Source of the DNA: Rhizobium sp. BK650
Lineage (GTDB): Bacteria > Pseudomonadota > Alphaproteobacteria > Rhizobiales > Rhizobiaceae
Length of the DNA stretch: 64,000 nucleotides
Direction: 5' to 3'
Assembly: GCF_014195325.1 (NCBI RefSeq)
Contig: NZ_JACIBK010000001.1
Coordinates: 806,001-870,000 of the forward strand
Part shown: in pieces, positions 25,090 to 34,332 of the stretch
How positions within the stretch are numbered: the stretch's first letter is position 1
Layout of the letters: each line of letters starts with the position of its first letter
Notes under the pieces: generated by a model
Seen by the model: only the letters and a program-made list of their open reading frames with translations
What the model was told of the DNA's origin: nothing
Databases searched by the model: none
Translations under genes and position numbers: made by a program

Positions 25090-25962
25090 ATGTTGAACCT
25101 TGACCAGCTCGCCGCCTTCGTCAGCGTCGTCGATCTCGGCAGCTTTACCGCAGCGGCCGAAAGAGCAGGGTTGACGCAGCCTGCGGTCAGTCTGCAGGTG
25201 AAGCTTCTGGAACAGCGGATGGGGGTTCGGCTGATCGAGCGTGTCGGCCGTCGGGCGCAACCATCGGCGGCGGGCGTCGAATTGCTTGCGCATGCGCGCC
25301 GGATTCTCGGCGAATGCCTGTCGGCCGAGGAAGCGATGGCGCCCTACAGGCAGGGCGCGGTGGGGCGCGTGCGGATCGGCAGCGGCGGCACCGCCTCGAT
25401 CCATCTGCTGCCGCGGGCAATCGCCGCCGCCAAGAAGCGGATGCCGGGTCTGGAGATCGTCGTGCGTGTCGGCAATACCGATGAGATGGTGCGTGATCTT
25501 GAAACCAATGCCCTCGATATCGCCGTCGTCACGCTGCCGGCGTCTGGCCGCTCCATCGAGATCGAGGCTTTCTACGAGGACGAGCTCGTCGCCGTGGCGC
25601 CGAAGGGAAGCATGATGCCGGATGGCGGTCCGACGCCCGACTTCTTCAAGGACAAGATCATGATGCTCTATGAGGGCGGCAATACGCGGCGCGTCACCGA
25701 CGAATGGTTTGAGGCCGCGGGGATCAAGAGCCAGCCGACGATGGAGTTCGGCAGTGTCGAGGCTATCAAGGAACTGATCGCCGCCGGGCTCGGATGGTCG
25801 GTACTGCCGGGGCTTGCCTTGAAGCGCGACCGAGCCCGGTTCGTCACGTCACCCGTTCAGCCGCCGCTCGTGCGCCAGCTCGGGATGGTCATCCGCCGCG
25901 ACAAACATCTGACAAAGGGGCTGCGCGAGGTCATGAAATGCCTTCGCGCATTCGAGGTTTGA
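25090..25962 (+). CDS. LysR-type regulator
   Basis: A 290-residue LysR protein: winged helix at 1-60 (LDQLAAFVSVVDLGSFTAAA, then LTQPAVSLQVKLLEQRMG), linker helix and effector domain from about residue 90 (VGRVRIGSGGTASIHLLP). Length and CysB-like fold are usual for the family. It has a divergent DUF1127 neighbour and an inverted repeat between them. The start at 25090 is preceded by AAGGAATT. The effector is unknown. Confidence 0.9.
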   Translation: MLNLDQLAAFVSVVDLGSFTAAAERAGLTQPAVSLQVKLLEQRMGVRLIERVGRRAQPSAAGVELLAHARRILGECLSAEEAMAPYRQGAVGRVRIGSGGTASIHLLPRAIAAAKKRMPGLEIVVRVGNTDEMVRDLETNALDIAVVTLPASGRSIEIEAFYEDELVAVAPKGSMMPDGGPTPDFFKDKIMMLYEGGNTRRVTDEWFEAAGIKSQPTMEFGSVEAIKELIAAGLGWSVLPGLALKRDRARFVTSPVQPPLVRQLGMVIRRDKHLTKGLREVMKCLRAFEV

Positions 25963-26008
25963 TTGATGCCCGTCGCTTACCCATCGGCGCCGGGCTTGAG
26001 GGGAGCAG

Positions 26009-26989
26009 TCAGCCCAGCGCACTCTGTTCGGCGCAGATGCGGTCGATCAAGGCATCGAACTCGCCCTTCGGCGGGCGGCCTTTGGCGAAACGCTGCTTGA
26101 GGTGCATGATCGGCTCGGCCAGGATATCATCCAGACTGTCGGCGCAGGTGAAGTCGCCGGCAACGCTCTTAACCTTGGAATTGTCGAAGAGCGCCGTCCA
26201 GGCCTTGTCGCCGGTCAGCGGGCCGATCCATTCCGGATTGTATTTTACCAGCGTATCTGTCGGCACGTGGACGATCCGGGCTTCGACGCCGAGCAATCGG
26301 CCGATCGCCTTCTGGATATCGTCCCAGATATGGGCGTGGTCGTTGGTGATATGGAAGATGTCCTGCAGCGCCTTCTGCTTGCCGAACAGGCCGACGAAGG
26401 GTACGGCAAAATCCACCGAGCGCGTCAGCGTCCAGGGCGTGTGGCCGTCCCCGGCGACGATGGTCGGTTCGCCGTCCAGCATCCTCCGCGCCATGACATC
26501 GCTGTCGCCCATCATGATCGGCAGGCCGGTGCGAACCGTGTGACTGGGACGCACGATCGTCCAGGCGAGGTTGTCGGCCTTCTTCAACAGCGCCTCGCAG
26601 GCGATCTTGGCCTGGCTGTAGGGCCAGTAGGGGTTGATTGCCGGCGTTTCCTCGGTGATCACGTAATGGCGGGCCGGCTTTTCATAGACCGAAGCCGACG
26701 AGATGAAGATGTACTGGCCGCAATGGCCCGAGAAGATCTCGATATCACGCGCGATCTGATCCGGCGTGAAGGCGATGAACTGGGCGACGACATCATAATT
26801 GGCCCTGGCGAGATCGGCATAGGCGGCCGATCCGAGTTCGCCGACGATCGAGGTGACGCCGGCGGGCAGGGGGTCGCCTCTCAGGCCGCGGTTGAAGACG
26901 CTGACATCATGGCCCTGCGCAACGGCGCGTTCGACGCAGGGATAGGAAATCTGGCCGGTGCCGCCGATGAAAAGGACTTTCAGAGCCAT
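26009..26989 (-). CDS. NAD-dependent epimerase/dehydratase-like protein
   Basis: Start chosen at ATG 26989, giving 326 residues; upstream sequence in frame is polar and unlike the family. The N-terminal nucleotide fold is visible as ALKVLFIGGTGQISYPCVERA (GGTGxI). Residues with YVIT and SQAK further on (near 120-145, HYVITEE and PYSQAKIACE) give the extended SDR Y-x3-K motif in PYSQAK. The C-terminal half has an LLGVEARIVHVPTD segment, as in chloroplast mRNA-binding CSP41-like or isoflavone-reductase-like SDRs. The reaction is unknown. It lies downstream of the hybrid kinase on the same strand, 92 bases away. Confidence 0.82.
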   Translation of the reverse strand: MALKVLFIGGTGQISYPCVERAVAQGHDVSVFNRGLRGDPLPAGVTSIVGELGSAAYADLARANYDVVAQFIAFTPDQIARDIEIFSGHCGQYIFISSASVYEKPARHYVITEETPAINPYWPYSQAKIACEALLKKADNLAWTIVRPSHTVRTGLPIMMGDSDVMARRMLDGEPTIVAGDGHTPWTLTRSVDFAVPFVGLFGKQKALQDIFHITNDHAHIWDDIQKAIGRLLGVEARIVHVPTDTLVKYNPEWIGPLTGDKAWTALFDNSKVKSVAGDFTCADSLDDILAEPIMHLKQRFAKGRPPKGEFDALIDRICAEQSALG

Positions 26990-27080
26990 GCGGGGGACCT
27001 CGGTATCGGAAGGGGCGGGATTATCGATGATCTTCATAGCGCGAAAGAGATGGAGGGTCTCGTGGAAAATAACCGACACG

Positions 27081-29249
27081 CTAAGGCGACGGGTGTCCGT
27101 GTGTCGGCAGCTGCGCCGCGCGCGATCTGGGCGCGACCATCAGTTTGCCGATTTCCAGAGCCAGCTGATCCTGGGTGTAGGGCTTTCCGAGCTTGGCCAC
27201 GTCGAGGTCCAGCCCGGGCGGGAGTTCGGCATATCCTGATGCAATGAGAATAGGCAGGCCAGGCGCGATCGTGCGGGCGGCTTTGGCGAGGTCTCCACCG
27301 GTCATGCCGGGCATGGAGTAATCCGTAATCATCAGGTCGAAGTTCCCACCGTTGCCGAGGCACTCGAGCGCTTCTTTTGCCGAATGAGCCTCGACCACTT
27401 CATGGCCGAGATCGGCGAGCATGTCGGCCGAGCTCATGGCGATCAGAACGTCGTCGTCGACAAGCAGGATGCGCTTCGGGCCATGGACCGCGTCAGCCTC
27501 TGCCGGCAGCGCGTGATCGGACTCCGTGTGGGCCTCGGCCGATGTGGAGACGGGGATCCAGAGTTCGGCTGTCGTGCCCTTGCCCGGGGCGCTTTGCAGT
27601 TTGAGGTCACCCTTCAATTGCAGGGCAAGGCCATGGATCATGGAGAGGCCGAGCCCCGTTCCCTTGCCCAATTCCTTTGTCGAGAAGAAGGGCTCTATAG
27701 CCCTTTGCAGCGTTTCCTTGTCCATGCCAAACCCGTGGTCGGCGACGGTCAGGACGACGTAACTGCCGGCGGCGAGTTCATCGGTCGGCGCAGCCTGCTC
27801 CTCCTGCCTCAGCTCGATGCGGATCGTGCCGCCATCAGGCATTGCATCGCGGGCGTTGACGGCAAGATTGAGCAGCGCGAGCTCGACCTGATTGGCGTCG
27901 GCCGACACTAGAGGAAGATGATCGGGAACCGTGGTTTCGATCATGATGGTCGAGCCCACGGAACGCTTCAGGAGGTCCGTCAAGCCGAGCACGAGGGCGC
28001 GCAGGTCGACCGGCCCGATGTGCAGATCCTGTCGCCGCGCAAAGGCGAGCAGCCTCTGAGTGAGAGAGGCACCGCGTTTGGCCCCCTGCAGGGCGCCGTC
28101 GATCAGGCGGGAGACCTTGGGGTCGTTTCCGACATATTTGCGCAGCAGTTCGAGATTGCCGAGGACGGCCATCAGGAGATTGTTGAAGTCATGCGCCACG
28201 CCACCGGTGAGCTGGCCGATCGCTTCCATCTTCTGAGCCTGGCGAAGCTGCTCTTCGGCGCGTTCGCGCTGGCTGATTTCCGCCATGACCGCGGCATGGG
28301 CCCGTTCCAGTTCGCGCGTGCGCTCGGCAACCTTTTCCTCGAGTATCTCGTTGAGCTGGCGCTGGTGTTCTTCGGCTTGCAGCCGAGCGGTGATATCTGC
28401 CGAGACGCCCACCAGCTTGATACCTTTTCCCGACCGGTCTCTATGGAGCAACGCCCGCATTTCGACCCAATGAACAGAGCCGTCGCTCCAGACTGTGCGG
28501 TATTCGACGGAATAGTCCGTCCCGGTTTCGACAGTCGCGTCCATTGCCGCCTGCGCACGCTTCCGGTCGTCAGAGTGAACGGACCGTTGCAGATCCTCAT
28601 AGGTAAAGGGCTCTCCAGGGCGCCGGCCGAAAATCATCCTGCAGGTTGCCGAGGTCGTCAGCATTCCGGTCGCAAGGTCAAGTTCCCAGGCGCCGAGCCG
28701 CCCGGCTTCCAGGGCTGTTTGAAGCCGGCGTTCGCCTTCATCGAGGGCTTGGATATGCAATCGAGCCTCGTACTGACGCCGCCGCCCGCGCATGGCGGAG
28801 CGAGCCACGCTGACGAAAGTGGTCGCATGGAACGGGCGTTCGATGAAGCTGACATTGCCCAGGATTTCGGAAAGCCTGGCGGCGGCGGGATTGCGTTCCG
28901 GGCCGCCGCCTCTATTGGTGAGAATGATGAAAGGCAGGTCGGACCAGCTCGGCTGCTCCCCGATCCAGGCGGAGATGGCGCGCAGATCGGCCGATCGCAG
29001 CGCCTCCTCGGTGACAATGGCAAAAGCGACATCATCATTAAGGCTTTCGGCGAAAGAGCAGAGATCCGGCGCCGTCTTTGACTGTATGCCCACTTCCCGC
29101 AGAAGCGACGCGGCAATCTGCGCATCGCGGCCGATCGGGGCATGGATCAGGCCGATGGCGTTTCTGTTAGGAATGGTCTCGGTCCTCTTCTGACATGTCC
29201 AGAAGCGGCTGTTTTTCGCCGACGAATGTCGGCACGCCGCGAAGCACAC
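27081..29249 (-). CDS. Hybrid sensor histidine kinase (PAS-HisKA-HATPase-receiver)
   Basis: A protein of up to 722 residues. Residues about 30-160 look like a degenerate receiver or similar alpha/beta domain. A PAS domain with PAC (about 175-300, VGVSADITAR) follows, then a coiled coil, HisKA with phospho-His in GGVAHDFNNLL (near 370), the ATPase with N box LNLAVNARDAMPDGG and G boxes DHGFGM and GLGLSMIHG, and a C-terminal receiver with Asp in LMITDYSMPG and Lys in LGKPYT. Its beginning overlaps the KaiC-like gene by up to 83 bases; no ATG lies near the KaiC stop, so the true start (GTG 29249 or a non-ATG codon) is open. The overlap implies a shared signalling unit with KaiC. Confidence 0.88.
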   Translation of the reverse strand: MCFAACRHSSAKNSRFWTCQKRTETIPNRNAIGLIHAPIGRDAQIAASLLREVGIQSKTAPDLCSFAESLNDDVAFAIVTEEALRSADLRAISAWIGEQPSWSDLPFIILTNRGGGPERNPAAARLSEILGNVSFIERPFHATTFVSVARSAMRGRRRQYEARLHIQALDEGERRLQTALEAGRLGAWELDLATGMLTTSATCRMIFGRRPGEPFTYEDLQRSVHSDDRKRAQAAMDATVETGTDYSVEYRTVWSDGSVHWVEMRALLHRDRSGKGIKLVGVSADITARLQAEEHQRQLNEILEEKVAERTRELERAHAAVMAEISQRERAEEQLRQAQKMEAIGQLTGGVAHDFNNLLMAVLGNLELLRKYVGNDPKVSRLIDGALQGAKRGASLTQRLLAFARRQDLHIGPVDLRALVLGLTDLLKRSVGSTIMIETTVPDHLPLVSADANQVELALLNLAVNARDAMPDGGTIRIELRQEEQAAPTDELAAGSYVVLTVADHGFGMDKETLQRAIEPFFSTKELGKGTGLGLSMIHGLALQLKGDLKLQSAPGKGTTAELWIPVSTSAEAHTESDHALPAEADAVHGPKRILLVDDDVLIAMSSADMLADLGHEVVEAHSAKEALECLGNGGNFDLMITDYSMPGMTGGDLAKAARTIAPGLPILIASGYAELPPGLDLDVAKLGKPYTQDQLALEIGKLMVAPRSRAAQLPTHGHPSP

Positions 29250-30675
29250 CCTGGAAGCCGGAAAGCGGCTCGCCGAGCGTCAGCCCGGAATTTGTGATGC
29301 GGAATTCCCGGATAGTCTCCTCATGATTGCCTGTTCGTTTTTTGACGACGGAAATCGCTCGTCGCACTTTTCCGAGCGCCTCGAAATATCGCAGAAGGAT
29401 TACGGTGTCGGCGAGATAGGTGACATCGACCGGCGCCTTCATGTCTCCGACAAGGCCGTGCTGGGCAACGGTCAGATAGGTATTTGCACCCTGGCGATTC
29501 AGATATTGAAGAAGCTCGTGCATGTGCAGGATAAGAGCGTTTTCCTCGGGCATCGATGCCTGATAGCCGTTGATGCTGTCGATCACGACGGTCTTGGCGT
29601 CGTAGCTTGCAACCCGATCCCTGACGCGCTGGGCAAACTCTCCTGGCGACAGCTCCGCCGCATCCAGTTGCTCAATGTGGATCAACCCTTCATCGCTCAT
29701 CCTCTCCAGATCGATGCCCAGCGATTTTGTCCGCGTAAACAGCAGTCCAAGCTCTTCATCGAAAACGAATATGGCAGCCTTTTCGCCGCGTTTGACCGCC
29801 GCATCGACGAATTGAAGGGCAAACAGGCTCTTGCCGGTGCCGGCCGGGCCGATCAGCAGCGTGCTGGAGCCACGCTCGATCCCTCCGCCCAGAAGATCGT
29901 CCAATTCCTTGATGCCGCTTGAAAGTGTCGATCTCTCAAAGCCTCTTTTGTGCTCGATCGCTCGTAACCGCGGGAAGACCGACACGCCGCCGGTTTTGAT
30001 GACGAAATCGTGGTAGCCGCCGCGAAAGGACTGGCCGCGATATTTGACGACCCGCAGCCGCCGACGCTCCGAGCCGTAAGTCGGTGCCAGCTGTTCCAGA
30101 TGGATCACCCCATGAACGACGCTGTGAACAGTTTTATCGAGATTGTCCGAGGTCATGTCGTCGAGGAGCAGGACCGTGGCATCCGACCGAGCGAAGAAAT
30201 GCTTCAGCGCAAGGATCTGCCGGCGATAGCGCAGCGAGCTTTGGGCGAGCAGCCTGATTTCGGAGAGGCTATCAATGACCACCCTCTGCGGGTTTATGCG
30301 CTCGAAGGCTTCGAAGATCAGCTTTGTGGTCTCGCCCAATTCGAGATCGGATGAATAGAGAAGGCTCTGCTGCTGATCTGCATCGAGCAGGCTTTCAGGG
30401 GGCACGAGCTCGAAGATTTCGATGCGGCCGCCGAGTTTCATTCCGTGCGAGGCGGCGCTATCGCGCAGCTCTTCCTCGGTTTCGGAAAGACTTATATAGA
30501 GGCAGCGCTCATTCAGAGCCGCGCCTTCAAGCAAAAATTGCAGGGCAATAGTGGTTTTTCCAGTGCCGGGCGAACCTTCCACCAGGAATACATGCCGGCG
30601 TGAAAAACCGCCCAATAATATGTCGTCCAAACCGGCTATACCGGTTTCGGCTTTCTTGCTCAGAACTTGGTCCAT
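29167..30675 (-). CDS. KaiC-like double RecA-domain ATPase
   Basis: Start chosen at ATG 30675 behind GGAGGCAG. The 502-residue product has two KaiC/RecA-type domains: Walker A1 GSPGTGKT (34-41), Walker A2 GPAGTGKS near 280, each followed by Walker B-like strands (RVVIDSLSEIRLL; KTVVIDSINGYQ). Family knowledge: such proteins occur widely outside cyanobacteria, usually next to sensor kinases, and are not clock proteins by themselves. No kaiA or kaiB is present. It is the upstream partner of the overlapping hybrid kinase and is likely to control or respond to its phosphorylation state. Confidence 0.9.
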   Translation of the reverse strand: MDQVLSKKAETGIAGLDDILLGGFSRRHVFLVEGSPGTGKTTIALQFLLEGAALNERCLYISLSETEEELRDSAASHGMKLGGRIEIFELVPPESLLDADQQQSLLYSSDLELGETTKLIFEAFERINPQRVVIDSLSEIRLLAQSSLRYRRQILALKHFFARSDATVLLLDDMTSDNLDKTVHSVVHGVIHLEQLAPTYGSERRRLRVVKYRGQSFRGGYHDFVIKTGGVSVFPRLRAIEHKRGFERSTLSSGIKELDDLLGGGIERGSSTLLIGPAGTGKSLFALQFVDAAVKRGEKAAIFVFDEELGLLFTRTKSLGIDLERMSDEGLIHIEQLDAAELSPGEFAQRVRDRVASYDAKTVVIDSINGYQASMPEENALILHMHELLQYLNRQGANTYLTVAQHGLVGDMKAPVDVTYLADTVILLRYFEALGKVRRAISVVKKRTGNHEETIREFRITNSGLTLGEPLSGFQGVLRGVPTFVGEKQPLLDMSEEDRDHS

Positions 30676-30892
30676 ACTGCCTCCATAGAAATCCAAGAAT
30701 TAGGGCAGGAGGTGTCGGGAGCAAGACTGCCGCCGACCTGGATTAACCAATGTCGAGCAATCTCATCGCTCGATGAGTGGCGTTTCCGTAGCGCGCCGCC
30801 GTTCGGCGGTGCAGGCACCGGCGGCGCTCCGATGGAAGGCTTGCCGAGCGGGGCATTTGCGTCTAGGTCTTGCCATCAGCGCGGAGATCGCC

Positions 30893-31699
30893 ATGTCCGG
30901 TGACACCCTTGTCCGTTCCTTTGGCCGGGAGGCCTTCGGGCTCAGTCCTGAAAACTATCACTCTGCCCGACCGGCCTATCCGCCGGCGGTTTGGGAGCTC
31001 TTACGGCAGCGGGCCGGGTTGCGAGCCGGTATCTCGATCCTGGAAGTCGGAGCGGGGACGGGTCTCGCCACCGAACATCTTCTGGCGCATGACCCGCAAC
31101 GGCTTCTGGCCGTCGAACCGGACACGCGGCTAGCCGAATTCCTGCGCGCCCGGTTGCTTCGCCCCGAACTCGAAGTGATCGAGCAGCCCTTCGAAGATCT
31201 GGACGAGGCTGGGCGATCCTACGATCTGGTCGTCAGCGCGACGGCATTCCATTGGCTCGATGCGGTTCCGGCGCTGCGGCGTATCCATGCGCTGCTTCGC
31301 GATGGCGGCGCTGTCGCCTTGATCTGGAACGTTTTTGGCGACAACAGCAGGCCCGATCCATTTCATGAGGCGAGTGCGCATTTATTCGCCGGGCATCGCC
31401 CAAGCCCGTCCGGCGGAGGAACGACGGAGACGCCCTACGGGCTCGACAGAGAGGCGCGGCTCAGGGATTTCAAGGCGGCTTCATTCCAGTGCGAGCCGCC
31501 CTTTATGTTCGAGTGGACGCTGACGCTCAATCCGCCCGCAGTGCGGCGGCTCTATGCGACCTATTCCAATGTCGTGGCAGTGGAGGCGGAGAAGCGCGAG
31601 GCGTTGCTTGATGCGCTTGAAGAGCTGGCACGGAGCGATTTTGGTGGTGTCGTCACCCGGAATATGACGACATCGGTTTTTGTCGCGAGGCGGGCATGA
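30893..31699 (+). CDS. Class I SAM-dependent methyltransferase
   Basis: Start chosen at ATG 30893, with GCGGAGATC upstream. The 268-residue enzyme begins SFGREAFGLSPENYHSARP and carries motif I ILEVGAGTGLATEHLL, an acidic motif II (LLAVEPDTRLAEFL), a post-motif VVSATAFHWLD and the DGGAVALIWNV strand. It resembles the UbiE/trans-aconitate class of methyltransferases that act on small molecules. It stands divergent from the KaiC-like gene. The C-terminal part (FMFEWTLTLNPPAVRRLYATYS) is typical of the family. Substrate unknown. Confidence 0.88.
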   Translation: MSGDTLVRSFGREAFGLSPENYHSARPAYPPAVWELLRQRAGLRAGISILEVGAGTGLATEHLLAHDPQRLLAVEPDTRLAEFLRARLLRPELEVIEQPFEDLDEAGRSYDLVVSATAFHWLDAVPALRRIHALLRDGGAVALIWNVFGDNSRPDPFHEASAHLFAGHRPSPSGGGTTETPYGLDREARLRDFKAASFQCEPPFMFEWTLTLNPPAVRRLYATYSNVVAVEAEKREALLDALEELARSDFGGVVTRNMTTSVFVARRA

Positions 31700-31734
31700 A
31701 GAGTCCGCGAACCACGGCGCCTGATGCTTCATGA

Positions 31735-32214
31735 TCAGCTGAACTTGGCGCCCGTAGCCTTGTCGATCCGATCTGCCTTGATCTTCAGCGATTCAAACCA
31801 ACGGTTAGGAGCCCCGGCAATGTGATCTCTAAGCCGATCCTCGATATGTTCGGCGCTCCATACGGCCGCAGGTTCTAGACCAATACACTCTTCGATATTT
31901 GCCGGACGCTCGTTACCCTCGGAGTAGATCGACAGCCTGCCACTGATGAGGTCCTGTTTGAAAAAGGAGGCAGGTCTCATCAGTTCTGTTTCTAACGGCC
32001 ATTTTGCAACAACGGGCCATCTCCCTGATGTCACAGCTCGTCTCATCACCCACACCTTGAAAATTGGCTGTTTATCGCCAAGCGTTATGGGGTCTGCTGG
32101 CTTTTCCGCTATGTCGTAGGAGGCAAACAGCGGATCAGAAAGAACTCGCGCATAGGCTTTCAGTCCTCCGCCAAGTGCAATCTCAACAAGGCTTCCTTCT
32201 GTGCGGCGAGGCAT
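31735..32214 (-). CDS. Imm26-like immunity protein
   Basis: A 159-residue protein that matches my knowledge of the Imm26 family: an N-terminal strand-rich part (EIALGGGLKAYARVLSDPLFASYD), then PIFKVWVMRRAVTSGRWPVV and PASFFKQDLISGRLSIY. Imm26 proteins neutralise polymorphic toxins, often nucleases or peptidases, from contact-dependent systems. The start ATG 32214 follows AAAGGA. No toxin, Rhs or secretion gene is near, so it appears to be an orphan or a captured immunity gene. Assignment rests on pattern recognition only. Confidence 0.68.
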   Translation of the reverse strand: MPRRTEGSLVEIALGGGLKAYARVLSDPLFASYDIAEKPADPITLGDKQPIFKVWVMRRAVTSGRWPVVAKWPLETELMRPASFFKQDLISGRLSIYSEGNERPANIEECIGLEPAAVWSAEHIEDRLRDHIAGAPNRWFESLKIKADRIDKATGAKFS

Positions 32215-32255
32215 GGTAACCCTATTCCTTTTTGCGGAAGTGGTTTCGCGTCAAC

Positions 32256-33641
32256 TCAGATCGCCGGCCCCGGCCGGATGGGACTGCCGTCGGTGAAGCG
32301 TGACAGCCGGAAGCGGTTGAGGTCGTGGCCTGGGGCGTTGCCCTGGATGAGGTCGGAGACGATGCGGCCGATGCCCGGGCCGATGCCGAAGCCGTGGCCG
32401 CTCATGCCGGTTGCGATGAAGAGGCCGGGGATCGCCTGCGCGCGATCGACTATCGGCACGACATCCGGCATGGCGTCGATCATGCCGGCCCAGGCCGTCT
32501 TTAGACGGACGGATTCGAATTGCTGGAAGAGGCGTTTGAAATCGCACCTGATCGCATCGAGGCTGGATTTCTCCGGGGCGGGGTCGAGCACGCGCATCCG
32601 CTCGAACGGGCTTTCCGCATCCGCCGTCCAGTTGCGCGGTGTCGACCAGCTGTCGGGGTAGCCCTTGGGGGCTGCAAGCGAATAGCGCGTGCCGAAAGGG
32701 TGAGCCATGAGTGCTGGCAGATATCTCGTGGCGTGGCGGAAGACGTCCGGCCCGAGATAAAGGCGATGGTTTCCCGGCGCCAGCGTATAGCCCCCGTCCT
32801 GTCTGCGGCGGAAGGCAACCTCTGCACCGGCGACCGCGCCGCTATGGATTTCGGCCATAGGCTCAGTGGCGGCGACGGTGGCGCGCACGGCCAGCTGCGG
32901 GATGGAGATGCCATGGTTTCTGAGGAAAAGGGAAGACCAGGCGCCGCCTGCGACGAGAACGGTCGAGGTTTCGATGCGGCCGGCTTCGGTCCAGACACCG
33001 CTCACCTTGCCGCCGGATAGATCGAGGGTCCGTGCGGCGCAGTTTTCGACGATGGTGACGCCCAGCCGGGCGGCGAGCCGGGCGAGGGCAGGGACGGCGC
33101 GCCAGGGCTCGGCGCGCATGTCGGACGGCGTCGTCATGGCGCCGGCAAATTTGCGGGAAATGCCTTTGAAGAGGGCTGCCGTCTGGCCGCTGTCGAGCAG
33201 GCGGGTGTCGAGATCGTAGGCGCCGGCGAGCTTCATGAAGGTTTCGAAACCCGCCATCTCCTTGTCCGAGTTGGCGAGATAGGTGACGCCGGTCTGCGTG
33301 AGACCGATATCCTCGCCGCATTCTTCCGCCAGCTCTTTCCAGAGGCGGCAGGCCTCGATGACGATGGGAAGTTCGTCGGCGTCGCGGCCCTGCTTGCGGA
33401 TCCAGCCCCAGTTGCGGGACGATTGTTCGGCGGCGATGCGTCCCTTCTCGACGAGCGTTACGGAAATCCTGCGCTTGGCCAGAAACAATGCCGTCGTGAC
33501 ACCGACGACGCCGCCGCCGATGACCACGACGTCGGACGTTTTCGGAAATGGGCCAAGATGCTGGATGGGGTCGTTCAAGGAGAAGGGGAAGGTGGGCAAA
33601 CTGTGGATCCTGAAGTCTAATCGGTGACCCGACGATTGCAC
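32256..33641 (-). CDS. FAD-dependent amine/amino acid oxidoreductase (DadA-like)
   Basis: A 461-residue flavoprotein. The dinucleotide motif is SDVVVIGGGVVGVTTALFLA near 37-56, followed by VTLVEKGRIAAEQSSRNWGW. The C-terminal FAD cap is GLFIATGMSGHGFGIGPGIG near 415-434. The 'SSRNWGWIR' stretch is typical of rhizobial members of the D-amino acid/opine oxidase group that use O2 or a quinone. The start is ambiguous: GTG 33641 has a weak ribosome site and TTG 33578 is an alternative that would begin at the conserved NDPIQHLGP. It may act on amino acids or derived amines; no partner subunit is present. Confidence 0.85.
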   Translation of the reverse strand: MQSSGHRLDFRIHSLPTFPFSLNDPIQHLGPFPKTSDVVVIGGGVVGVTTALFLAKRRISVTLVEKGRIAAEQSSRNWGWIRKQGRDADELPIVIEACRLWKELAEECGEDIGLTQTGVTYLANSDKEMAGFETFMKLAGAYDLDTRLLDSGQTAALFKGISRKFAGAMTTPSDMRAEPWRAVPALARLAARLGVTIVENCAARTLDLSGGKVSGVWTEAGRIETSTVLVAGGAWSSLFLRNHGISIPQLAVRATVAATEPMAEIHSGAVAGAEVAFRRRQDGGYTLAPGNHRLYLGPDVFRHATRYLPALMAHPFGTRYSLAAPKGYPDSWSTPRNWTADAESPFERMRVLDPAPEKSSLDAIRCDFKRLFQQFESVRLKTAWAGMIDAMPDVVPIVDRAQAIPGLFIATGMSGHGFGIGPGIGRIVSDLIQGNAPGHDLNRFRLSRFTDGSPIRPGPAI

Positions 33642-34332
33642 ATCCGGAACCCAAACGACAAGCGCAGCCTTGGTGCCCCGGCGTATGCGGCAACTCCTCG
33701 CGTTTCAAATTCTGGTCGGTGTCGTGTTCGACAACTTCTCGGTAAAACGAGTTAGGAGGCGGCTATCTACCCACTGATGCGTCGGCGTGCGCTGCCCGCC
33801 TGCCAGAGCCAAGGCAAATCCGACCAGAATTAAATTAATTGAGAAGCTGCAGTGAGAGCAGCGTGGCCGGCACGGCATTCCCGCCCGCCTGTAGTACTGC
33901 TATCACCCCTATCGAGGAACGCGTTTCATATTACGCGACAATCTTCGGGAGTTTCAGCAGCGCCGCTATTGCAGATAAAACTATCGCGACAGCTAAGAAC
34001 CGAACTTTTCTCTCGCTCCATCCATCCCGTGAACAAGAAAACAAAAAAGCCATAAGCCAGTTTATGGCGTCCAATAACGTTGCAACCAATGCCGCCGCGA
34101 TGCCGATCGTCTACGCGCCTCTCATGGTGAGGTGCCGGCGGATCGGCAGGAGAGCATTGGAGTCCTTAAAAGAGGCGGCATTGGCGCGGCAGGGGCGGTT
34201 GGCCTGCGCGCAATTGCGTGGGGTGCAGGTTGCACAGCCGGCGGGAGAAATGCTAGGCGAGCATTTTTCGACGGGAGCCCCGATACGAGGGCGCCCATGG
34301 CGGCCCCGAGCAGCAGAAACCCTGGTTGGACG
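33642..34332. other. Intergenic region, no convincing gene
   Basis: About 690 bases, more AT-rich than its neighbours between roughly 33800 and 34090. The plus-strand frame 33839-34336 and a minus-strand frame 34122-34346 have no family resemblance or clear ribosome site, and the latter overlaps the GT25 start. A GTTAGGAGGCGG at 33750 is not followed by a usable frame. It may hold a decayed gene. Confidence 0.45.

Noticed and set aside
27918-29081. Plus-strand open frame over the hybrid kinase
   Set aside because: Antisense of a gene with clear kinase boxes; no ribosome site or family.
29167-30675. Circadian clock system
   Set aside because: Only a KaiC-like protein is present, with no kaiA or kaiB; the neighbouring kinase fits general signalling.
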